Below, one piece after another: positions 43,401-53,620 of a stretch of 64,000 nucleotides of DNA. Under the pieces are notes generated by a model. That model made no database searches. It was given only the letters and a program-made list of their open reading frames with translations, and was not told the DNA's origin. Each line of letters starts with the position of its first letter. Within the stretch, counting starts at the first letter, position 1. Made by a program: the position numbers and the translations under genes. The DNA comes from Paraspadella gotoi (Eukaryota; Chaetognatha): the NCBI GenBank assembly GCA_051294375.1, contig CM119267.1:25807293-25871292 (forward strand), given 5' to 3'.

Positions 43401-46400
43401 GAGAAATAATGATGACAAAGAAGAGAGACTCGAGTTTGGGAGAGGGGGTAGTGGAGAAGTAAGAATGATTGGGAGCTGGATGGGTTGGAGAGAAGATATA
43501 AGGAACAGAATAAAGAGAGCGAATAAGACGTGGTGGAATCTGAAAAAGCAGTTAAGTGGCTCTAGCCTATCTAAAAGACTGCAGGCAAGGGTTGTGGAAG
43601 CGTGTGTAGAAAATTCCTTGCTCTTTGACAGCGTAAAGGCAGGAAGAAGGTCGCAACATGCAAGATGTTAGATCCTACTTAAAAATAAAAAGCCCAAGAT
43701 GGAAAATTGAAAAGCGAGTACTTGAGAGGAGAGGCCATGTGATGCGGATGGAAGATGATAGAATGGCAAAAGCTGTGATTCTTGGATGGATGAAGGAATT
43801 GGAAAAATGGGAACTTAAGGGTAGAAGAAACAGGCGCACTAACCATTACTGGAGAAAGCTACTACGAGAAGCTGGGATAGATGTATGCGAAATTGGAGAA
43901 ATAACTAAAGACCGTAAAATCTGGAGAATCCACGTAAAAGAGCGAATGAGTCACTTATGGGAATGGGAGAAAAGTTTAGGACACAAATGGACAGGAGAAA
44001 TTGTAGTTAGGAATGTTGAAAGAAAGTGAGGGACTCATATTGCAACAAGGAATGCAAGTCCAGGGCGGGACTAGCAACGCACAGGAAGCGAATGCACGAA
44101 GTCTCTAGCCATAAAAAGTCTTTGTTGTACTAAGTGCGAGGAATTTTTTCAACAAGAGGCCAACTTGATGAATCATAGCAAAGTGTGTGGTGGTAGAGCC
44201 AAGGAATCGTCAAAAAGGAGATGTATTTGTGGAAAAGAATTTAGCCCTCACTATATCAGTAGGCATAGGAAAACGTGCGAGGAGGCTCAGCACATGTTAA
44301 CTGAGCACGAACATGAGACAGCTAGAGTCTTTAAGAGTGTGAGAGTAAAGTGTGAAATTTGTGGACTCGAGCTCGATAGATCAAATCGAGCTAGGCACAT
44401 GTGACGACAGCACTAAGAGTGAGGCAGTCCCTCGTAGGACGAACGCCTGTCAAGTCAAGTCCAATGCTCCTATGCGAATCATCGCCAATGTCTCAAATGA
44501 GTTTGAGCAACTCCTCCCCGATCGTCCGGCGTGGACCACGCCCACCTTCGACAGCACTACGCCGAAGCACGGCGTTTACAACCATATCGTCACTTCCAGT
44601 CCACCAGTCTTCGCACGCCCGCGCCGCCTTTCTCCCAAAAAGTTAGCTCAAGTGAAAAAGGAATTTGATGCAATGGAGGCGGCGGGGATCGTGCGTCGCT
44701 CCAACAGCTCTTGGGCGTCACCACTCCACGTCGTCCCTAAGCTGGATGGCAGTGTGCGCCCCTGTGGCGACTTCCGTTGTCTCAACTGCGTCTCAGACGA
44801 TGATCGTTATCCAATTCCATGCTTACAAGATTTCACTGCCAACCTTGCGGGTAAGACGATCTTTTTCAAAATTGATCCACCAGATCCCCATCGCACCAGA
44901 AGACATAAAAAAGACTGCCGTCACAACACCTTTTGGGCTTTGGGAGTTTCCGCGCATGCCATTCGGGCTCGTTTTCCCTTCGCTTCAGTACGATGATGAT
45001 TAAGATTTTATAAAGTTTTTCCATTATTTGACCCACTCATCAAAGGTGGAATCTAAACCAAGGAATCGAATCGGATTCTTATCGGAATCAAACCGGATCA
45101 GAGACTCGGATGAAATCAACCAAGAACTCACTGATTGGATGAATCACCTCCGGAATCGACCAATGAGAAGAGGGGCTTCATGCCATCGGGAAGAGAACCC
45201 ATGTCGATGATCCGATGGCTCTGTATAAATACTGACCATTTCTGTATTGATTCAATCTGCCTGTAAACTCTCACACCGTTCTTTGCTTGTGAAATATTTG
45301 TCAATAAATTCCACCCTTGGTTTCATGTTGAAATCTCTGTCTACTTACTTAAATGCACTTATCATCGAAATATTGAAAAACGCATTATACTTTGTGAAAA
45401 GTGTAGACAACTTTTTATGGGCTATCTGAATCCGTTCTTAAAAAATAATTTTTTTACAAAAAAAATTTTTTATTGCCTATGCATAGAGTTTCGTTAACCG
45501 TTAATTTTTCAGGAAATTCGCTTAACCGTTAAAACTAACATTTTTAACGGTTAACCGTTAAAATCGGTTAATTTTCTAATTTAAATTTAAAATACTAATA
45601 TTTAAAACAAACAAAAGTATTTAATGGTAATTTTCTCTTTAACTCAGGCTCCTGAATTTTCTTCATCTTCTATTTCATATAGATGAGGTACACATTATAG
45701 TTAGTAAAATAAAAATTGGTTTGAGCAAACTATCTTGAAATTACCCATGATAATTGAGCTTATCAGCTAATCAAATAATACATCATGATAAATCTTGCTT
45801 ACAAGTTTTTTCTTTTGCCTTAAGCATAATACAAATATTAAAAAAGTCAAAGAAAGAAAAAGCACAATGTAATTCTAATTTTATATTAAGTTTTCTCGTT
45901 CTCTCTTTCTCTCATTTGCTTTCTCTTTTTCTTTCTCTATTTCTCTTCCTCATTATTTTTCTAGTTGTTAGTCTTTCATAAACCATGACCATAATTATAA
46001 ATATAAAATATTAGTTTATTGATTGAATGGTTTATTGATTGAGCTATTGATCAAAAGATTTATTGATTAATAATTTTTTTTTATATTTTTAGTTAGCCTT
46101 AATGTCTTTTTAAAGATTCCTTCCTTCTATTATTAATTCTTAAATTTTTTATAATAATTTTTTTATGAATTTTTTTCATTCATTCAGTTTTATTTCATTT
46201 GCTTTTTTGTTCGTTCTAAAGAGGGAAAGAAAAAGAGAAAAAACGAAGGATTATTTATTTTTTTAATAACAAAATCGAATAAAAAGTTTTTCGTGTAAGA
46301 ATTTAATTTGTAAAAAAATGTATGTATTTGCATATATATTATATTTCAAAATATTCTTTGATGTAAATGCATTGTGTTATGTAATCCTTTCTTTCGTTGT

Positions 46401-49400
46401 GATTAGAGATTAGAGACAGAGTTTGAAATAATTGGCAACAACAATTTATTTTAAAGATGAAAAAGTAGATGTTTCGGCTTTTTTACAAGCCTTCTTCAGC
46501 ATCAATTTAGTTTGTGAAATTATTAGACAGATTTTGTGTAAAAGATGGGGAGAGAGAGAAACAGAGATTTGGATAGAAAAAAGATTGGGGTTGATAATAA
46601 AAAAGGAAAAAAAACATTGAAATAATGGAGAAGAGAGAGAGAGGGAGGAAAATATGGTGAAAAAGGGAGAGGAGAATAATCAAAGATTTCCTAACAAATA
46701 ATAACAAAAATCGTATTTGAAAATTAACCGAATTTAACCGTTAAAATAAATATATTAACGGTTAAGTTAAAAGTATAATTAACCGTTAATAACCGTTAAC
46801 TTTTAACGGTTATCGGAACTCTACCTATGCATTGATAAATATTTAAATGCTTCAATGTTGTACTGTGCTTCACTAGTTAAAAAGTGATAGTAAATAGTAA
46901 ATACTTATTAAGTATATGATGGACAAAAGAATTTTATATTACAGAACTCTTGATGATAAAAAGTGATCAGTTTTGGCCCGCCTTAATAAGCATGTATGGC
47001 AACAGCCGGGTTGCCTGTGATGCCCATTGGGATGGGGCATCTCACTGTTGGCTTTGGGGGCTTCCGACCCTCAGTGACGCCTCCAGTCACTGGCGCGGTT
47101 ACCCTAGGACGGTCTCGCTTTGCCAACGCAGAGGGAAGTCGTTAGGACTGTGGATGGAACACTATGCTTGGGATGGTGTGTTCCCCTCTGAGCCAATGGA
47201 TTTTGGCTGAAGGATAGTGGACGTGAGGCGGTGTGAATATACCGCCACAGGATCCCCGGGCCAAGACATCACTCAGGTTCCTCAAGCCTGAGAGGTGTCT
47301 GACAAGACTGTTACCACAGTGGGAGAGAGAGAGCGCGAGTTGTGGGGGCATAGGCGTTTGTCGTAGCGTACCCCAGGGGCATAGGCGTTTGTCGTAGCGT
47401 ACCCGAAGTCGGCAGGGAATAGGTGTTTGTCGTAGCGTACCCTGAGAAGGTTGCGTGTTCGATAGTAGGGCTCACCACTTATGGCAACAGCCGGGTTGCC
47501 TGTGATGCCCATTGGGATGGGGCATCTCACTGTTGGCTTTGGGGGCTTCCGACCCTCAGTGACGCCTCCAGTCACTGGCGCGGTTACCCTAGGACGGTCT
47601 CGCTTTGCCAACGCAGAGGGAAGTCGTTAGGACTGTGGATGGAACACTACGCTTGGGATGGTGTGTTCCCCCTCTGAGCCAATGGATTTTGGCTGAAGGA
47701 TAGTGGACGTGAGGCGGTGTGAATATACCGCCACACATGACAACTTTAGTCGTGACCCGATGGCTCATTGAGTAATACAGTCAGCTCATGACCATCAGGT
47801 ACGATCGATTCCCAATGTTACCTCCCCTGCGGGAAGCGTGAGGATGGCCGTAAACCGCCTTGGTGGCGTGAAAAACCCTCAAGCCTGGTTCCAAGCCCAG
47901 GACCCGTTAAAGAAGTTGCGAGGATAGCACTCTTCAGTCAGCGACTTATCGACAATATTAATAATATATAATATAATTAATAATATATATAATATAATAA
48001 TAATATATATATAATATTATATATAATATTATTATATTATATCAGACCGTCTGGACAAATCTATCCCCGCGGCTCTCGATCGATGGACAGTCTCCGTCCG
48101 CAGCGACAGGAAATTCGGAATTCGACGCCGAAAACAAATCGTCATGAATAATTACTTTTCCGTTGGATGCGACGCTCTTGGTGAGAGAGAGAAAGAGAGA
48201 GAGTGTGTTTTCCTAATGCTGCTTGTTCTAATGCTCTGATGCCGCTTTCGTTAAAGTGACTCTCAACTTCCATCGAAAGCGCGAGCGAATCCCGAAGGCC
48301 GTTTCCAGTCGCCTCCTCAACAAGTTGCTCTTCTTCATCTACGGGACGAAGGACACCTTCGAAAAAGAGTGTCGTCGACTCGACGCTAAGATTCAACTCG
48401 AACTCGACGGGCGGCTGGTCAGTTTTACTCTCTCAGCCTTAAGCTCAAACTTTTTAGTTTTAGTATTTTAACTCCGTAATAATATAACATTTCTTATTTG
48501 TTTGTTTGTTTGTTTGTTTATTTATTTTCCTTCTCTTTCATAAGATTTGACGCTAATCAGTGAAAGTCAAATGTAGTCAAGTTGAGCGTTGATTCCGAAT
48601 GCCTTTGATTCCCGCGTCCCTCGCAGATGTCGCTACCAGAATTGGAATCCGTCGTCGTCCTCAACGTAAACAGTTGGGGGGCGGGTGTTCCCGTTTGGTC
48701 GTTGGGCGGCGCGGACGAGAAGTGGCCCGAGGAAGTCTCTCGATTTGACGACGGAATCCTCGAGGTCTTTGGCGTCTACTCTTCCTTTCACATCGCTCAA
48801 CTTCAGGTCGGCAAGTTCGCGTTCTTCTTCCCATTTATATCGTTGACGTTTAGTCAAATAACGAGGGTAAATAATAAGTGGCAAAGTATTTGGTTGACAA
48901 CGGTTTTATTTAATGACGGAAAATGATTAGGGTGATGACATAGGTAACGATGACACGATGACAAAGGTTAAGACAAAGGTGATGACAATATTAAATGGTT
49001 CAATAATTATTTGAAGAAGAGTTCTTTCTTGAGTTTGGGTGTAGAGATGAATGCCTAGAGTTCTCTTAGCAATTTTGACCATCAATCCCTCCGTCGGTTC
49101 CTCTGTCGGTCATTGGTCAATCTAAGGTTGAAGTAAGGTCTGTGATTCGTCGGCATTCTGATGATTCATGAAGGAGACGAGCAATCACATCACTAGGCCA
49201 ACCAAGTCCGTTTATAGGTCCATTCCGTTGATGATATTATCATTTCTGTCAGTCCATCAATCATTGAGTCAATCAATCTCTTATATCGATTGCGACTATT
49301 TTATATGCACCAGGTTCACCTGACGGAACCCTATCGAATCGGTCGCGCGCGCCGCGTGCGACTCGTCACTCGAACGCCGCTTCCGGTTCAATGCGACGGG

Positions 49401-49556
49401 GAACCCTGGACCCAAGGACCCTGCGTCGTTGACATCTCCTTTTGCAACCAAGTGAAGATGTTGAGAAGTCCCGACCCCGTCGTCGTCGCGGAGCCGACAA
49501 GGAGCAGCGACGACGATGAAACCGACGACGATGACGAAGACGCCAGATTTTGCTGA
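35447..49556 (+). CDS. DGKE: Diacylglycerol kinase epsilon-like (10 exons, 599 residues)
   Basis: Exons: 35447-35578, 35648-35729, 35806-36084, 38079-38182, 38317-38344, 38845-39300, 48046-48180, 48257-48417, 48627-48806, 49314-49556; 1800 nt with all phases closing. Order: N-terminal hydrophobic helix (about 20-40, SVLVASLSVLVVTVLLVWIL), C1 domain (His62..C77NVC80), second C1 (RCSICHEACG..WCARTVHDDC), catalytic domain with GGDGT (304-308) and PLGTGNDLSR, then the accessory domain (MNNYFSVGCDA, YGTKDTFEKEC, QCDGEPWTQGP). One membrane helix plus two C1 domains, no EF-hands, PH or ankyrin repeats is the epsilon architecture, and length fits. It phosphorylates diacylglycerol to phosphatidic acid using ATP at membranes. 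The acidic DDDETDDDDED tail ends at TGA. Confidence 0.94.
36150..37140 (+). repeat. Repeat family D, tandem copies
   Basis: Two head-to-tail units share ATTATAGATTGCC, ATATACAGCTTCTCATCATCG, CATTTTATCAAAACAAAC-like and GAGTCTGCAGCTGGCTCTGC, then CT-rich and CTGCTGCTTCTG runs. Further copies lie at 52430-52920, 58000-58070, 60250-60370 and 60980-62280. Non-coding, in intron 3 of DGK epsilon. Confidence 0.75.
37395..37640 (-). repeat. GA-rich microsatellite and inverted family D/E remnants
   Basis: A GAGA tract (37398-37442) is followed by reverse-orientation family D sequence and by AATTAATT plus GCAGATCCGACATTG, the family E tip. Confidence 0.6.
38317..38344 (+). CDS. DGKE: 28-nt microexon of DGK epsilon
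   Basis: CGGCAG|TTGGGAATG...AAACAG|GTTATT gives nine codons plus one base (LGMRSYRKT). It converts the phase 0 left by exon 4 into phase 1 needed by exon 6; without it the kinase frame is lost. Its sequence fits the link between the second C1 and the kinase domain in this subtype. Confidence 0.75.
39481..39800 (+). repeat. Interspersed repeat family C, full copy
   Basis: About 320 bp from CCTCCTTGTATTTTGATGC to GGTTGTACCAATTTCATAG, very close to the 27594-27897 copy. Confidence 0.85.
40051..40890 (+). pseudogene. Gypsy gag and aspartic protease
   Basis: The first frame (40051-40527) is Gypsy gag-like: LPDWDEETPIAWIQRCEAIF, and PYEQLVTEIRRRY. The C-terminal part continues in a second frame at about 40470-40660 with CRYHAEFGARARSCRQPC, a motif typical of this gag type. 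Protease follows around 40712: FLGDTGAEVSLLPP holds the DTGA active site, then SPYDRRW. At least two frameshifts break the chain, so it is inactive. Confidence 0.82.
41035..41816 (+). pseudogene. LINE N-terminus and AP-type endonuclease
   Basis: Frames at 40889-41398 and 41340-41816 overlap with a shift near 41390. NPGPK, then DVILLSEIW, GGDFNAHIG, and the end SWFELDGFII follow the exonuclease-endonuclease-phosphatase fold used to nick target DNA. The usual terminal SD(H) is not reached before the copy is interrupted at about 41785. Confidence 0.75.
41914..42170 (+). repeat. SINE-like repeat family A, nested in the LINE
   Basis: TATGGCAACAGCCGGGTTGCC to GTGAATATACCGCCACAGG, the full-length form of the family. 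Confidence 0.85.
42405..44030 (+). pseudogene. LINE reverse transcriptase and downstream region
   Basis: Start: RGVCLLSMASRVLARVVASR and DDDQAGF (42411-42600, with stops). After an AT-rich interruption, 42919-43221 reads LDLRKAYPRVNKPALW and LREGCPTSCDLFNIYHQAV, and 43258-43671 has the FADDTTL catalytic motif. 43658-44029 (RRGHVMRMEDDRMAKAVI, RKLLREAGIDV) is the usual thumb-to-tail region of these LINEs. Frame changes at 43221 and 43660 show decay. Confidence 0.85.
44040..44404 (+). pseudogene. LINE C-terminal C2H2-type zinc fingers
   Basis: Reads CNKECKSRAGLATHRKRMH, then CTKCEEFFQQEANLMNH, CICGKEFSPHYISRH and CEICGLELDRSNRARH, ending TGA at 44402-44404. Such tail fingers are known in several APE-type LINEs and probably bind RNA or target DNA. 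Confidence 0.75.
44472..45003 (+). pseudogene. Gypsy reverse transcriptase N-terminal half
   Basis: KHGVYNHIVTSSPPVFARPR, RRLSPKKLAQVKKEF, WASPLHVVPKLDGSVRPCGD and DRYPIPCLQDFTANLAGKTI are Gypsy RT blocks 1-3. A frameshift near 44875 moves IPIAPEDIKKTAVTTPFGLW into another frame, and the catalytic YxDD block is missing because the sequence stops at about 45003. Confidence 0.88.
45030..45345 (+). mobile_element. Gypsy LTR
   Basis: CTGTATAAATACTGACC near 45222 and CAATAAATTCCACC near 45302 are promoter and polyadenylation signals; the end TTTCATGTTGAAATCTCTG matches the minus LTR at 11428-11752. Confidence 0.78.
45477..46832. mobile_element. TIR element rich in AACCGTTAA motifs (family G)
   Basis: The ends CTATGCATAGAGTTTCGTTAACCGTTAA and, inverted, CGATAACCGTTAAAAGTT..CTATGCAT form imperfect TIRs (each piece under 20 bases as cited: GAGTTTCGTTAACCG vs GAGTTCCGATAACCG). 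About 1.35 kb, no transposase. Shorter relative at 33741-34215. Confidence 0.6.
46990..47250 (+). repeat. SINE-like repeat family A
   Basis: Nearly identical to the copy at 47481-47735 (few differences), in the same orientation. Confidence 0.88.
47251..47480 (+). repeat. Linker with three 29-bp units and a B-box-like site
   Basis: GGCATAGGCGTTTGTCGTAG occurs twice, with a third GGAATAGGTGTTTGTCGTAG, each followed by CGTACC. GCGTGTTCGATAGT near 47453 resembles a pol III B box. Possibly another short tRNA-related element. Confidence 0.6.
47481..47735 (+). repeat. SINE-like repeat family A
   Basis: Follows the 29-bp units; ends CGCCACA directly before the next SINE. Confidence 0.88.
47738..47955 (+). 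repeat. tRNA-derived SINE, copy 3 (shortened)
   Basis: GTCGTGACCCGATGGCTCATTGAG start; the B box is decayed (CGATCGATTCCC). A (TA)n tract follows to 48043. Confidence 0.8.
48046..49556 (+). CDS. DGKE: DGK epsilon exons 7-10: accessory domain
   Basis: These exons follow the 8.7-kb transposon-filled intron. Exon 7 (DRLDKSIPAALDRW) completes a phase-1 codon from exon 6; exon 8 has RLLNKLLFFIYGTKD; exon 9 has VVLNVNSWGAG and GILEVFGVY; exon 10 has PYRIGRARRVRL. The exon 7 acceptor follows about 100 bp of (TA)n with no pyrimidine tract. Confidence 0.9.
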
Positions 49557-49884
49557 CGAATCCTCGGACGAAATGTGCAACTTCTTTAAAACCTATCTTT
49601 TCATTAGTCTTGCGCGGGCTTTTTGGAAGTCACGCGGTCATGTTACCCAAAAAAACTTTTACATTAAGTACTCACAATTTCCTTGACCGAATCTCACAAA
49701 TTTTGATAATATTTTCGAGGTTCGCTCTCTCGATAGTTTCATTCCAGAACAACTCCCACCCAAGATTTAAATCCAGTTTAATTTTATGCCAAATGATCTG
49801 ACACAGTATTTTAGTGAATTAGACAACGATTATGACTTTTATATTCTCCGTATTTTTTGTTTCACATTTCTAAGCATCAAAGAA

Positions 49885-50760
49885 CAAGTTTGAGCAAACA
49901 ATGTCGGATCTGCCTACGATAATTAATTAATTATTAATTAATGATTAATTAATTATTAATTAATTATTTTATTTTATGTCTGTCTCTCTCTCTCACTCTC
50001 TCTTTTTTTGCAATTGCGACGATTGCTTTTAAGATTTTTTTAACTTGCATCATTTTTTCAATTTGCATCATTTTTTTAAATTTGCATCATTTTTTAAAAT
50101 TTGCATCATTTTTTCAACTTGCATCATTCTTTCAACTTGCCCATCATTTTAACGCCCATTTTCTATTTGCATCATCATTTTTTCAACTTGCATCATTTTT
50201 TCAACTTGCATCATTTTTTCAACTTGCATAATTTTTTTAAATTGCATCATTTTTTCACATTAATTAAATAATTAATTAATTAAAACATTTATTAGTAATC
50301 ATTAATAATAAAGATTCAAGTAACTGTGACTTATGTTTTTTTTCCATTTAAACTCATTTCCACTTGCACAATTCCGTCAAAACTTTATATCTGGCTTCTT
50401 CTCACACTTTCCTACCGGCTCACAAAATTTCATCTCAATCTATCATGGGTAAAATAAATAAAAAGATTTAAGTAAATGTGACTCATATTTTTTCATTTAA
50501 ACTCATTTCCACTCGTACGTTTCCACCGAAACTTTATATCAAGCTTCGTCACACATTTTCCTACCCACACACAAAATTTCATTCCAATTCAACCAGCCAA
50601 TTACGAGTTATTGGAGTTTTTGCTAAGGTGGGACGGATGGACGGATTAATTGACTGATTAATTAATTATTGATTAATTGACTAATTTATTAATTAACTGA
50701 TTAATTATTTGATTAATTAATACATCCTGCATATACATTTAATATAAAATAGACGAGAAT
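49885..50760 (-). repeat. Family E copy (reverse)
   Basis: Starts with GTTTGAGCAAACAATGTCGG and TCTGCCTACGATAATTAATT. It contains about ten tandem TTGCATCATTTTTTCAAC units (50040-50250) and CATTTCCACTCGTACG-type segments. Confidence 0.65.
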
Positions 50761-51990
50761 CTCGCTAAAAAAAAATTCAACATTTTTCTAATAGAGAATT
50801 CCGTTCAAATCTGACTACCCAAATTGCAAACGCTTTGCCAGAAATTCGGTTAAAAACCACTTGTAAAAACGCACGATTCCGAGAGCGTTACAACTGAAGA
50901 GCTTGTCCTATTCGTTTTATGGCATTTGATAAAGGATTTAATATCAAACCAGCCAGGGGAAATGCACTACTCATCTCCGGAGAATTTTCAAACCTCATTT
51001 TTACTATAGAAATGAAAGGGAAAGTTTACAAACTTAAAATTGCAAACGGGATTGCTATATGTTCCTGTTACATGAGCGACTTCGAATTTCGCGATTCTGA
51101 TAGCTTTGTGTCTGAAGAGCTTGTCCTATTTTTCTTTTTTCATTTTATAATGATTTTGACATAAAATGATCAGTTTTAAATGAAATAGTCCGGTTTGAAT
51201 CGCGAAATTTATTTTAAAAAGAAATTAAAAGGAAGGTTGAGAAAAAAACTGATTTTTCCTAATATTTTTTGAAGGAATAAAGATAAAGGGATGGTAATAG
51301 TAACAAAATGAAGCCATAATCATAGGGCACATACAAGATACAATTTTAGAATTACTTATGCTGAAACCTCCTTACAGGGTGAGTGTCAAACTAAGTCAAA
51401 ATTATAATGAATTTTAAAACTAATGACACCCCATAAGAATAAATGAAAATTTAATTCTTTTTAATGATTCTGAAAGAAAAAAGGCTAAATTGTACTCTAG
51501 TAAAACTATAAAGTTTTTTGGATAAAGAAAATGTAAATTGTTTGTCACTTAAATAATTGCTTGTCTGATTTTACAAGCATGCTTACAAAATTCTACAAAA
51601 TATTATTCACCCCATCACAGTCTAAGTATTTATCTTTCTTTTCCACCAGCAAAAAGTAAACATTATCTTATTTTAGAGAACAGGGACGTTTACTGAAAGA
51701 AGCCAGAAGATTTTCAACTTCTTCACTTTAATGTCAGTTTTTAATAATAAAATAGGCAAATTTTAGGAAAAAAAAATTAACTAGCGGAATTATAAGTTTG
51801 TAAGAGGAAGTCAGAATCGCGAAAATCTTAAAAGGCGAGAATGTTGAAAAAAAGGGGTGGAATTTTGATGGGTTTCCTAAGATTTCTCCCACAATGTGAG
51901 GTCCGATTAAAGCGAAAGTTAAGATTTACAATATTCCCGTCATTCCACATCTATCGATATAAAAATATAAGAAAAAAGTCACTGGCTTCT
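50755..51990 (+). repeat. Repeat family F, copy 2
   Basis: Direct repeat of 56235-57295, starting AGACGAGAATCTCGC and ending CACTGGCTTCTTTTTCATAG. Copy 2 has about 0.2 kb more (51170-51500 region) than copy 3. The 81-codon frame at 50919 is not conserved in copy 3, so it is unlikely to be a gene. Confidence 0.8.
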
Positions 51991-51999
51991 TTTTCATAG

Positions 52000-52766
52000 C
52001 GGCTTCCTATATAAAAGGAAAAAGAAGCATAATCAATTTTTTGTTTTTTCCATTAAAATCATTTCCACTCAAACGATTCCATCGAAACTTGTTTTCCTGT
52101 TCAATCACACACTTTCCTACCCACATACAAAATTCTAGGTCAATTGCCCCATCCACTCATGAGCAATTAATTAGGCTATTAGTTAATTATTGATTTGAAA
52201 TGTTTTTTTTAGGTATTTTCGTCACTAACCATGACAAAAGCAATGACGACGATGAGAAATAATGCCGATAATGATTGACTTGATTGATTGATTGAATAAT
52301 CCAATAATAGATAAATGAATTGATTGATTAAATAATTAATTAATAGATAAATAAATTGATTGATTGAATAATTAATTGATTGATAAATTGACTGATTAAT
52401 TAATTATTGATTAATTAACTGATTTTTCTCTTTTAATTATATGTAGCTATCTCTCTCCCTTTTCCCCAGTTCTGATTCATCGGGGAAAAACGAGTCTGCA
52501 GAAGGCTCTGCAGGGGCTCTTTCTTTTTCTCTCTTTTCTCCTGCTGCTTCTGCTGCTGCCTTTTTTATTTCTTTCTTTTTTTCTGGCTGTCTCTGCTGCT
52601 GCCGCTGCTGATTCGTCCGAAAACGATCTCCCTCTTCTTCTCTCTCTGCGCTTTTGTAAAAAAAAAATTGAATTAGGATTGAACTCGTAAAATTATGCAT
52701 CACATTCGTGCATGTTATCATTTTGCTATTGCAACATCAAGTTTTAATTTCCTTTTTATTTCCCTC

Positions 52767-52803
<37 letters not shown>

Positions 52804-53620
52804 TCTCTTCTCTCTCGCAATTATGCAATTGCTGCGACGATCCTTATGCTTTTAAGATTTTTTTAACTTGCATCATTTTTTCAACTTGCATCATTTTTTT
52901 TAACTTGCATAACTTTTAAATTGCAACATTTTTCACACATTAATTAATTAATTAATTAAAACATTTATTAGTAATCATAAATCATAAAGATTCAAGTAAA
53001 TGTGACTTATGTTTTTCCATTTAAACTCATTTCCACTGGCACAATTCTGTCAAAACTTTATATCTAGCTGATTAATGAATTATTGATTAATTAATTGAAC
53101 TAATTGATTAATTAACTGATTAATTATTGATTTATTAATACATCCTGCCTATACATTTAATATAAAAGGAAAAAGAAGCATAATCAATTAGTGAAACAGG
53201 TTTTGTTTTTTTTTCCATTTAAACTCATTTCCACTCAAACGATTCCATCGAAACTTGATTTCCTGTTCATACTCACACACTTTCCTACCCACATATAAAA
53301 TTCCAGGCCAATCGCCCCATCCATTCATGAGCAATTGGTGTTCAAATAGTGAATTATATTTTTTTGTTTTTTCCATTTAAACCAATTTCCACTTGCACGA
53401 TTCCCTCGAAACTTCATATACATCTAACAATACACCACTTCCCTACCCAGCATCACACATACAAAATTTCAATCCATCCTCCATGCAATCACGAGTAATT
53501 GGTGTTTTTTGCTAAGGTGGGACGGACAGACAGACGGACGGACGGACATCAATTTTTTTGCATAATTTATCATAATTCGATGTTCTGACATGATATAAGT
53601 TAATATGTCGCTCCGCGCTT
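52000..53620 (-). repeat. Nested family E and D remnants
   Basis: Family E pieces (ACTCATTTCCACTC, CACACTTTCCTACCC; (GACG)n at 53520-53545) surround a family D copy at 52430-52920 with TCTGCAG, CTGCTGC and CT runs. 53540-53610 is the reverse complement of 3288-3350. Confidence 0.65.

Larger units (their letters stand above)
40914..44457 (+). mobile_element. LINE (APE-type) inserted into the Gypsy element
   Basis: GTCCAATGCTCCTA occurs at 40900-40913 and again at 44458-44471, a 14-bp target duplication that bounds the insertion. Inside, in order, are an endonuclease, a reverse transcriptase and C-terminal zinc fingers. The copy itself is broken: AT-rich or repeat insertions at about 41790-42405 and 42600-42900, and stops in the RT. 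Confidence 0.85.
40051..45345 (+). mobile_element. Ty3/Gypsy retrotransposon, split and degenerate
   Basis: Gag and protease lie at 40051-40913, reverse transcriptase at 44472-45003, and an LTR at 45030-45345. The break at 40913/44458 is an inserted LINE. Sequence is missing between protease and RT and after the start of RT (RNase H and integrase absent), and no 5' LTR was recognised before gag. It lies in intron 6 of DGK epsilon in sense orientation. Confidence 0.8.

Noticed and set aside
50919-51164. 81-codon ORF in repeat F
   Set aside because: Interrupted by several indels in the related copy at 56235-57295, so not conserved as protein.
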